The notes below the pieces were generated by a model. The model did no database searches and was not told where the DNA came from. It saw only the letters and a program-made list of their open reading frames with translations. Shown here piece by piece: positions 17,337 through 24,118 of a stretch of 64,000 nt of DNA. This DNA comes from Mucilaginibacter celer (GTDB lineage Bacteria; Bacteroidota; Bacteroidia; Sphingobacteriales; Sphingobacteriaceae). The first letter of the stretch is position 1. Every line of letters starts with the position of its first letter. The stretch is taken from positions 5,208,001-5,272,000 of the forward strand of contig NZ_CP032869.1 in NCBI RefSeq assembly GCF_003576455.2. The letters are read 5' to 3'. The translations under genes were made by a program, and so were the position numbers.

Positions 17337-17780
17337 TCATTTTCTGCCAATAAAAATTTTATTCAGATAGCCTGTATACAAGTCAAAACATGCTAAAACC
17401 TGCCCATTCATCTCTAACATCAAATCCGACATATTTTTATCGTCAATACACCTCCATTTTATTCTTTTGGTTTTTAACAGGTAGATAAACTCATGTAGTT
17501 GCGTTTTTCCATTTATCGCGATTTCTTCGTTCAGGCTATTTCTCACTAAATAGGAAAACTTTGCCTTCGGAGTAAATAGAATGCTCAATTCATCAACAGT
17601 ATTATCCAAATAACCAATTCTTATCCCTTGTTCAAAATGTAAAAACCCATATCGTTCAACTCCAACTTTTTCCTCCTCGTCACCTAACAGGGCAAATACT
17701 TTTTCAAGTGGATCATTTAATTTAATACCGGCAAAGCTCTCACCCGTTAATATAAAATCTATGTTATCGATATCGCTCAT
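17337..17780 (-). CDS. Hypothetical protein, possibly immunity-like
   Basis: A 147-residue soluble, acidic protein with no signal peptide. It contains LNDPLEKVFALLGDEEEKV, suggesting the short alpha/beta type of protein common among orphan immunity proteins, but I recognise no family. It starts 7 bases after the stop of the secreted-protein gene upstream, so the two are co-transcribed. The local sequence is more AT-rich than the flanking core genes rng and radA. Confidence 0.6.
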   Translation of the reverse strand: MSDIDNIDFILTGESFAGIKLNDPLEKVFALLGDEEEKVGVERYGFLHFEQGIRIGYLDNTVDELSILFTPKAKFSYLVRNSLNEEIAINGKTQLHEFIYLLKTKRIKWRCIDDKNMSDLMLEMNGQVLACFDLYTGYLNKIFIGRK

Positions 17781-17787
17781 GTACGCA

Positions 17788-18183
17788 TTAGTTATATTCT
17801 AAAACCTTATGCCGCTTTTTATTCTTTCTCAATACTTCTAACGGAAGATCATCTCCAGCCACCACATCCATATAACGGATAGCCAACGTTTTGCTATTAA
17901 CAAAAAAGTTAAAATTAGTAACCAACATATACCTGTCATCTGTGCATACTTTTACCCAATAATCATCTCCTTTTTTTTTCGGTCGTTCATAAATAAGATC
18001 ATATAAGTGGCGTTTATTATGGCTGTGTTTAACCACATAGGCATTGGCGCGTTTAACTTCGGCGAGATTTAATATAAGACGTAATATTTTTGACTCGAGT
18101 ACAGAGTCCGGCTTAACCTGGGCGTTTGTTTTAGATTGAGGTACCAGTAATAACAAAAACAGGAGACTCGATAAGGCTTTCAT
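17788..18183 (-). CDS. Small secreted hypothetical protein
   Basis: A 131-residue protein with a clear signal peptide (LLFLLLLVPQSKTNAQ, cleavage about residue 21). The mature part is basic, with KHSHNKRHLYDLIYERPKKKGD in the middle (here split: KHSHNKRH, then LIYERPKKK). No family recognised. It lies in the AT-rich cluster with three other unknown genes on the same strand. Confidence 0.6.
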   Translation of the reverse strand: MKALSSLLFLLLLVPQSKTNAQVKPDSVLESKILRLILNLAEVKRANAYVVKHSHNKRHLYDLIYERPKKKGDDYWVKVCTDDRYMLVTNFNFFVNSKTLAIRYMDVVAGDDLPLEVLRKNKKRHKVLEYN

Positions 18184-18286
18184 AGTATGATAAAACTACA
18201 ATAATCTGGTGTATAATAGGCCTAATTAACTTTAAAAATCTCTAACTGGCGGCAACTACCAACTATACTGATTGTTGTTTCCGGCA

Positions 18287-19018
18287 CTATTTTCCGCTGT
18301 TATACCTCTCAATAAGATGTCTTTCAACGTCAAATTTGTTGCTTTGTAAATCGCTCAAAATTTCGGTGAATGTGTTTTTCAGTTTTTTTGCCATAGGCTT
18401 AGCGTCATGAACCAGCGAATAAACATTCAGGTTCTTATCAACTGCTAAATAGTTGCCATCCTCAAGATCATAAAATGAGTAGTAAATGCGGTTATTGAAA
18501 TCAATTTCGGCAAGATTGTTGGAGTTAAGCATTTGCTTGATATCTCCATCCAGTTTTTCGTAAAATAAGTCGATATCGCCTGGAGGGAATTCGAAGCTTG
18601 TTTTGAAAACATGATCAGGTTTGATCTTGCCTAAATCAAATTCGTTTAGCTGATACTCAGAGCAGGTAATTTTCAAACCACTAACAAGGTTGTCTTGTAT
18701 CAGGATTTCAACGTCTTCAAAACGGTCGTTTCGTTTTGAAAATATCTGCAGGCCAGAGATCTTAAAGTTTTGCCCACGCTTTTGGTATTGAAAAACTACA
18801 TCGCCTCCATAACCCATCGAAACAAATTTAAAGTCGGGGAACAACTTCCAATCATCAAGGGTATAAAGCCGCCCGGAAAGTGTTTGGATTTTGATTTCCG
18901 AAAATTGGTTAGGCAGCGCAGAAATGATTGCCGCGAACAGCTTGCTTCGCTCCTTACGCAAAACGCTGAACTTATATGGAGGGAAAACTGTCCCTAAAAT
19001 TTTCTGAAAAATATTCAT
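18287..19018 (-). CDS. Hypothetical cytoplasmic protein
   Basis: About 243 residues from ATG 19018 (MNIFQKIL). Earlier in-frame ATGs at 19057 and 19066 would overlap the upstream gene. It has no membrane segments; the middle is mixed beta strands (FKFVSMGYGGDVVFQYQKRG) and the C-terminus is helical. No family recognised. It is transcribed with its neighbours in the AT-rich group. Confidence 0.58.
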   Translation of the reverse strand: MNIFQKILGTVFPPYKFSVLRKERSKLFAAIISALPNQFSEIKIQTLSGRLYTLDDWKLFPDFKFVSMGYGGDVVFQYQKRGQNFKISGLQIFSKRNDRFEDVEILIQDNLVSGLKITCSEYQLNEFDLGKIKPDHVFKTSFEFPPGDIDLFYEKLDGDIKQMLNSNNLAEIDFNNRIYYSFYDLEDGNYLAVDKNLNVYSLVHDAKPMAKKLKNTFTEILSDLQSNKFDVERHLIERYNSGK

Positions 19019-19046
19019 GTTTGGGGTTGGTTTATTTAGGATGGTT

Positions 19047-19490
19047 TTAATCGACATAAACCTCATACAGCCGGTTTACCGACAATGCATATTTTATTAG
19101 GTCTCTGAAATCGCCCAGATAGCGCGCAATGATTGGAGGGTAATCAAAATAATTTTCATCCTCACAAATCGACATGGCAGAGGATAAGAAGTCCCGATCA
19201 TTTTTAAATAATGTTATAAAATTATCCCATCCTCCATACTGTTCCATTAAATCTATTTCGTCTGATTCTAATGTGGGAATCAAATCATTTTCAATAAACA
19301 TTATCACCTCATTGAGATCTGTTGGATCAAAATGTATCTCCCAATCGTCATATACCAAGGTTTCAACCGGAAGTTGTCTCTTAAGTCTATAATAATATTC
19401 TGAAGTTGTTGCATCAAGCAGTTTCCTGGTTTTTGTCGCGTCGATTTTCTTTGCATATACATCATTAAGGCGTATGTGCCAAAATCCCAT
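19047..19490 (-). CDS. Hypothetical protein with a possibly frameshifted N-terminus
   Basis: A 147-residue acidic protein (WHIRLNDVYAKKI near the start, DDWEIHFDPTDLNEV in the middle). Its ATG follows directly on a TGA in its own frame. The frame beside it, starting at ATG 19537, encodes MGARLKVFDLDDYLLEWDFG and then continues out of frame. The two pieces read as one N-terminus broken by a one-base shift near 19485-19490, so the annotated start may be artificial. No named family recognised. Confidence 0.55.
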   Translation of the reverse strand: MGFWHIRLNDVYAKKIDATKTRKLLDATTSEYYYRLKRQLPVETLVYDDWEIHFDPTDLNEVIMFIENDLIPTLESDEIDLMEQYGGWDNFITLFKNDRDFLSSAMSICEDENYFDYPPIIARYLGDFRDLIKYALSVNRLYEVYVD

Positions 19491-19715
19491 TCAAGCAGGT
19501 AATCATCAAGATCGAATACTTTAAGTCTTGCTCCCATAAATGTTTTTAATCCAATCTGTAGTAATTACGAGATACTCCATCAACGTTGCCGCCGGTATTA
19601 TAAAAATAATAAAGTAATCCACACATTATCTATCAAATTGATTTTGCTAATTAATTTAGTAAAAATCAAAATAATCTGCATATTTGCACATCTGTAATCT
19701 GCACATCCAAAAATC

Positions 19716-21134
19716 ATGGCCAAATCCAAAATCGCTTATTTCTGCCAAAGCTGCGGCTTCGAATCGCCCAAATGGTTAGGTAAATGCCCTTCATGCCAGC
19801 AATGGAATACTTTTGTTGAGGAGGTGATTGAAAAAGGCGGCAATTCGGTACCTGCCTGGAAACCGGCCTCAACCAGCCAGCAGCGGGCCAATAAGCCGGT
19901 ACAGGTGGCTGATATCACTTATACCGAAGAACACCGCATCCCCACGCCCGATAAAGAGTTTAACCGTGTATTAGGTGGCGGTATTGTACCGGGATCGTTG
20001 GTGCTGATTGGCGGGGAGCCAGGCATTGGTAAATCAACATTGATGCTGCAGCTCGCTTTAAATATGCCGCACCAAAAAGTGCTGTATGTATCGGGCGAAG
20101 AAAGCGACAGGCAGATTAAAATGAGGGCAGAAAGGTTAGCGGCCCGCCCGCCAAAGGGAGAAGCCATTGGCGAGTCGGCATATATACTTACCGAAACATC
20201 AACCCAAAATATTTTTAAACAAATAGAAGCACTCGAGCCGGATATAGTAGTAATTGATTCTATCCAAACCCTGCACTCTTCCCATATCGAGTCAACACCG
20301 GGCAGCGTATCGCAGGTTAGGGAGTGTACTGCTGAATTACTACGCTTTGCCAAAGAAACTTCAACGCCGGTATTTTTGATAGGCCATATTACCAAAGACG
20401 GCATGATAGCCGGCCCCAAAATACTGGAGCATATGGTTGATACCGTTTTGCAGTTTGAAGGCGACAGGCACCACGTTTACCGCATTTTGCGCACCATTAA
20501 AAACCGTTTCGGTTCGGCATCCGAACTGGGTATTTATGAAATGATGGGGGAGGGACTGCGTGAAGTTTCCAACCCATCCGAGATCCTGCTCTCGCACCGT
20601 GATACGCCTTTAAGCGGCGTTACCATTTCGGCTACTTTAGAGGGTATGCGCCCCATGCTGATAGAAACCCAGGCACTGGTAAGCGCATCTCCTTATGGAA
20701 CTCCACAGCGTACAGCTACAGGCTTTGATACCAAACGCATGAGTATGCTGCTGGCCGTGCTTGAAAAACGCTGCGGTTTCAGGCTGGGAGTTAAAGATGT
20801 ATTCCTGAACATCACGGGTGGCATCCGGGTGGAAGATCCGGCTATTGATCTTGGCCTGGCTGCTGCCATCATATCCTCGCACGAGGATATGCCCATTCCT
20901 TTTAAAACCTGCTTCGCGGGCGAACTTGGCCTTTCGGGCGAAATAAGAGCTGTGAACCGTGTGGAGCAGCGCATTGCCGAGGCGCAGAAACTCGGCTTTA
21001 ACCAGATCTACATCTCCAAATACAATCTCCCTGCCAGCGGGCAGGATAAAAAGCGGATGGATCTTTCGCGCTATGATATCGACATCAAAATAGTTAGCAC
21101 TATCGAAGAGGTGTTTAGTTTGTTGTTTGGATAG
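19716..21134 (+). CDS. radA: DNA repair protein RadA
   Basis: A 472-residue protein, normal for the family. It has an N-terminal C4 zinc finger (C10, C13, C24, C27), a RecA-like ATPase with Walker A GGEPGIGKST and the RadA signature KNRFG, and a C-terminal Lon-protease-like domain. RadA promotes branch migration in recombinational repair. It stands alone, downstream of the AT-rich cluster that reads the other way, and ends at a strong terminator. An AT-rich imperfect inverted repeat (about 19638-19670) lies in its upstream region. Confidence 0.96.
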   Translation: MAKSKIAYFCQSCGFESPKWLGKCPSCQQWNTFVEEVIEKGGNSVPAWKPASTSQQRANKPVQVADITYTEEHRIPTPDKEFNRVLGGGIVPGSLVLIGGEPGIGKSTLMLQLALNMPHQKVLYVSGEESDRQIKMRAERLAARPPKGEAIGESAYILTETSTQNIFKQIEALEPDIVVIDSIQTLHSSHIESTPGSVSQVRECTAELLRFAKETSTPVFLIGHITKDGMIAGPKILEHMVDTVLQFEGDRHHVYRILRTIKNRFGSASELGIYEMMGEGLREVSNPSEILLSHRDTPLSGVTISATLEGMRPMLIETQALVSASPYGTPQRTATGFDTKRMSMLLAVLEKRCGFRLGVKDVFLNITGGIRVEDPAIDLGLAAAIISSHEDMPIPFKTCFAGELGLSGEIRAVNRVEQRIAEAQKLGFNQIYISKYNLPASGQDKKRMDLSRYDIDIKIVSTIEEVFSLLFG

Positions 21135-21215
21135 CGTTATATAAACTAATGTATGTCATCCCATTTTGTTCACCCCCGGGGAAATGACACATAAGTTGAA
21201 CGTATCTTCTAAATA

Positions 21216-21256
21216 AAAAAGCCCCATAGCTATGTTGATTGCTATGGGGCTTTTTA
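21216..21256. terminator. Bidirectional terminator after radA
   Basis: AAAAAGCCCCATAGC and GCTATGGGGCTTTTT form a perfect 15-bp stem with a 10-base loop between converging radA and the NHL-repeat gene. Confidence 0.93.
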
Positions 21257-21273
21257 TCTGTGCTTAAACCGGG

Positions 21274-22647
21274 TTACGGTAAAACTATCTTACGCACACG
21301 GTTATTGGTATAATCACTAACATAAACGTTTTTGGCAGCATCCACCGCTATACCTTGCGGCGAATTAAACTGCGCGGCATCACCTACCCCTTCAGCATAA
21401 CCGGCAACTCCGGCTTTGCCTGCAATCACTTTTAAAGCCTTATCTTTTGTTATTTCCAATATACGTCCGTCCTGGTCGGCTATAAAAAGATTGCCCGAGG
21501 CATCAAAAGTAATGGCCGATGGCGAACCTACAAAGGCAATACGCTTATTGCCGCCGGCAAATGTAGTTACTACACCTGCCGCTGTAATTTTACGGATAGC
21601 GTGGTTATTAGCCTCGGCTACATAAATATTGCCTGCACCATCAATGGCTATACCATTAGGTTTGTTAAAAGTAGCGCTGGTGGCAGTGGCATTATCAAGA
21701 TAGCTTGCCCCGCGGCTGCCTGCAAATGTGGTAACCACACCGGCAGGAGTAATTTTACGGATGAGGTTATTACCCTGATCGGCCACAAATATATTCCCGG
21801 TGGCATCAATAGCCAAAGCACGTGGGTTATTAAAAGTTGCTTTTGTACCTGTGCCATCAGTATAACCCGCGTCGCCACTGCCTGCAAAAGTGCTTACAAC
21901 ACCGGCAGGGGTAATTTTACGGATGTTATTATTACCATAATCAGCTACATACATGTTGCCTGTAGCATCGGTTACAAGGCCCTGCAAAGCATAAAACCTT
22001 GCGTCTGTCAGCGAGCCATCAACGTATCCTATGCTACGTGTGCCCGCATAGGTTGTTACATCGCCGGCGGTTGTAACCATGCGTATCGAACTATTGAATG
22101 AATCAGCTACATAAATATTCCCATCTTTACCCAAACACAATCCCTGCGGCTCGGCAAATGCGGCAGCACTGCCCATACCATCAATAAAGCCCTCAACGCT
22201 TCCGGCCAGCGTGCTAACCGTGCCTCCTGCAGTTGCTGTACCATCGCCGGTGGTAAACTGGATAACTTTACCATAGCCCGTACCTGCGCTGTTAGTAGCA
22301 TAAGCACGTGCATAATAAGTTGTTTTAGCGGTAAGGCCTTTTAACTTGGTTAAATAAGCCAGCTGCAAAACTGTATCCTGGGTTTTGGTATCCGAAATAG
22401 TAGGCGTTTGATTGGTTGAGCTATAGCAAATACCATAAGCGCTAAGGCTTACATCAGTTTGTGCGTTAAATAATCCCCCGGTGTAGGCTATAGTGCCGTC
22501 AGTAGCGGGTACTACCACATCCATGGTAGTTAAATCGGGCAATTCAACCGGGGTAACGGTACCTTTTTTACCGCAACCTGCACCTGCTAATACGGCAACA
22601 GATAAAAGGGCGACAAACAAAGTTGTTTTAGTAAAGCTTTTTTTCAC
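21274..22647 (-). CDS. NHL-repeat lipoprotein
   Basis: A 457-residue protein. The signal peptide ends in a lipobox (LAGAGC, Cys about 25), so it is lipid-anchored. Residues about 35-135 look like a fibronectin-III/IPT-type domain (AKTTYYARAYATNSAG). From about 150 to the end there are five or six tandem NHL repeats with the pattern ITPAGVVTTFAG...GIAIDGAGNIYVAE, which should form a beta-propeller. Repetition is visible in the DNA as near-copies every 150-165 bases. Likely a surface binding protein. Confidence 0.88.
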   Translation of the reverse strand: MKKSFTKTTLFVALLSVAVLAGAGCGKKGTVTPVELPDLTTMDVVVPATDGTIAYTGGLFNAQTDVSLSAYGICYSSTNQTPTISDTKTQDTVLQLAYLTKLKGLTAKTTYYARAYATNSAGTGYGKVIQFTTGDGTATAGGTVSTLAGSVEGFIDGMGSAAAFAEPQGLCLGKDGNIYVADSFNSSIRMVTTAGDVTTYAGTRSIGYVDGSLTDARFYALQGLVTDATGNMYVADYGNNNIRKITPAGVVSTFAGSGDAGYTDGTGTKATFNNPRALAIDATGNIFVADQGNNLIRKITPAGVVTTFAGSRGASYLDNATATSATFNKPNGIAIDGAGNIYVAEANNHAIRKITAAGVVTTFAGGNKRIAFVGSPSAITFDASGNLFIADQDGRILEITKDKALKVIAGKAGVAGYAEGVGDAAQFNSPQGIAVDAAKNVYVSDYTNNRVRKIVLP

Positions 22648-22836
22648 GAGTCAGTTTAAAAAATTATATAAAGTACGTATGCAAAATTAATGATCAGTAC
22701 GTAGCAAATTGCCCGAAAGTAACATTTTAACAATTATTAACATACTTATTACAACAATTATCGACAGATAAGCAAAATACGTTGGCAACCGCGTGTTTCC
22801 GGCCAACCTTTTTACGGCCTGCCTGTTATCTTTTAT

Positions 22837-23304
22837 ATGAAAAAGTTAATGCCTTTCATCATATTGGTGCTGTTTTCGGTAGTTGTACAAGCCCAGAAGC
22901 ACACGCCGCTACCCCATGGAATGGTTTACGGGCAAAAGCCTGATACCATGGTAATGATGCAAGCCTCCAAACTGGAAGATTTTATGGGAAAGAAAACCCG
23001 CATTACCACAGCCATTGAAGGCAAAGTGATTAGCGTGACGCAGGAAAAAGGCGGTTGGTTTGAAATGGATGCAGGCAATGGGCGAATTATATCGGCTCAT
23101 TTTTATAATGCAGGAATTAGCATCCCTAAAGCGTTGGCAGGGCGTACGGTAATTATTTCGGGTATAGCTGCTAAACAATTTATTGCCGATGACATGCAGC
23201 ATTTAGCGGGTGATACAGTCACCGGTAAAAAGCAGCACAAAGTTAAAACTGATCCTAAGCGGGTGGTTACCTTCGAGGTGAAAGGATTAATGGTTGATAA
23301 ATAG
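22837..23304 (+). CDS. Secreted DUF4920 protein
   Basis: A 155-residue protein with a signal peptide (VLFSVVVQAQ). The mature part follows DUF4920: a strand-rich OB-like core with IEGKVISVTQEKGGWFEMDAGNG (here in two parts: IEGKVISVTQEKG, WFEMDAGNG), FYNAGISIPKALAGRTV and a C-terminal VTFEVKGLMV strand. Many members have cysteines in the KGCW position; here it is GGW, so any metal or redox role is doubtful. The function of the family is unknown. Confidence 0.75.
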   Translation: MKKLMPFIILVLFSVVVQAQKHTPLPHGMVYGQKPDTMVMMQASKLEDFMGKKTRITTAIEGKVISVTQEKGGWFEMDAGNGRIISAHFYNAGISIPKALAGRTVIISGIAAKQFIADDMQHLAGDTVTGKKQHKVKTDPKRVVTFEVKGLMVDK

Positions 23305-23315
23305 CCGGCAAATAC

Positions 23316-23347
23316 AAAGCCATCCCTAATGTGAGATGGCTTTATAC
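23316..23347. terminator. Terminator between converging genes
   Basis: AAAGCCATC (23316-23324) pairs with GATGGCTTT (23335-23343), followed by an AT stretch. Confidence 0.75.
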
Positions 23348-23365
23348 TTATAATAGTGTTATAGT

Positions 23366-24019
23366 TTATACCGCGGTATTAGCCACTATTAGCTGCCTTA
23401 ATTTTTCAGAAACTTCGTTTTTGTTTACTGTAGACGCATCGCGTCGACATTTCAGGTAATGTTCGCGTGCTATCTTTTCGGCCAGGTCACCCACGGTTTT
23501 AATGTGCATCTCTTTGCCAAAACGCCCGGCCAACTGCAAACCTAAAGAGGCAATAATCATCCCACCGATACCGATAGCCAGGTAATAAAAGGCTAAAACA
23601 AAACTTACCACCAGCAACATCGAAAATGCATTCACTATCCACTGTTTGGGTTTTAGCAACTGGATCTCAAAGCCCATCTCTTCTTCAATAGCAGCCACAG
23701 CTTCAATACGGCTATTGCGCGGAAAAAGATCGGTTAACCTGGTTTGCGGTTTGATGATGTCATTATCATGACCTGCGGAGGCATGAATAGCATTACGGAG
23801 TTTGTAAAATGCCTGCTGCGTGGTACAGCCGTCATTTGTTTTTTTAACTTTTTCAAGAACAACGTCGCAAAGCTTGCCAAAGTTTTGTACATCGTTTTCT
23901 GATGCGTCGTTTAAACTGATATTGAACGATTTTTCAATTTTGATTAAAACATCATCCATATCATCAGGATCAACACTTCTGAGGTTGATTTCCTGGTTAT
24001 TAGCCGATTTAATTTTCAA
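23366..24019 (-). CDS. Membrane protein with acyl-carrier-protein-like halves
   Basis: A 217-residue protein. The frame has no good ATG near its start, so TTG at 24019 is used. Residues about 15-65 (helical, SFNISLNDASENDV) and the segments FPRNSRIEAVAAIEEEMGFEI and KTVGDLAEKI look like acyl-carrier-protein helices, but the serine of the DSL attachment motif is absent. One hydrophobic hairpin (about 128-165) interrupts the second half. I know no function; it may be a conserved hypothetical of this family of bacteria. Confidence 0.55.
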   Translation of the reverse strand: MKIKSANNQEINLRSVDPDDMDDVLIKIEKSFNISLNDASENDVQNFGKLCDVVLEKVKKTNDGCTTQQAFYKLRNAIHASAGHDNDIIKPQTRLTDLFPRNSRIEAVAAIEEEMGFEIQLLKPKQWIVNAFSMLLVVSFVLAFYYLAIGIGGMIIASLGLQLAGRFGKEMHIKTVGDLAEKIAREHYLKCRRDASTVNKNEVSEKLRQLIVANTAV

Positions 24020-24044
24020 TCTATAGTAACTAAATACAACAATA

Positions 24045-24074
24045 GTGAGCCTGCAATTAGGGTTGCAGGTTCAC
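24045..24074 (-). terminator. Hairpin after carB
   Basis: GTGAGCCTGCAA pairs with TTGCAGGTTCAC (one G-T pair) around a 6-base loop, 45 bases after the carB stop. The T-tract on the minus strand is weak (TATTGTTGT), so terminator function is uncertain. Confidence 0.45.
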
Positions 24075-24118
24075 GTTATTTAATCAAACTACAAAAGACC
24101 GTAATTTAATGTTTTAAA

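Noticed and set aside
19621..19680. AT-rich inverted repeat before radA as a terminator
   Set aside because: Arms are imperfect and upstream genes read away from it; probably just promoter-region sequence.
21274..22200. Tandem near-repeats in DNA, considered as a CRISPR-like or satellite array
   Set aside because: They are the in-frame coding repeats of the NHL propeller; no short constant repeats with unique spacers.
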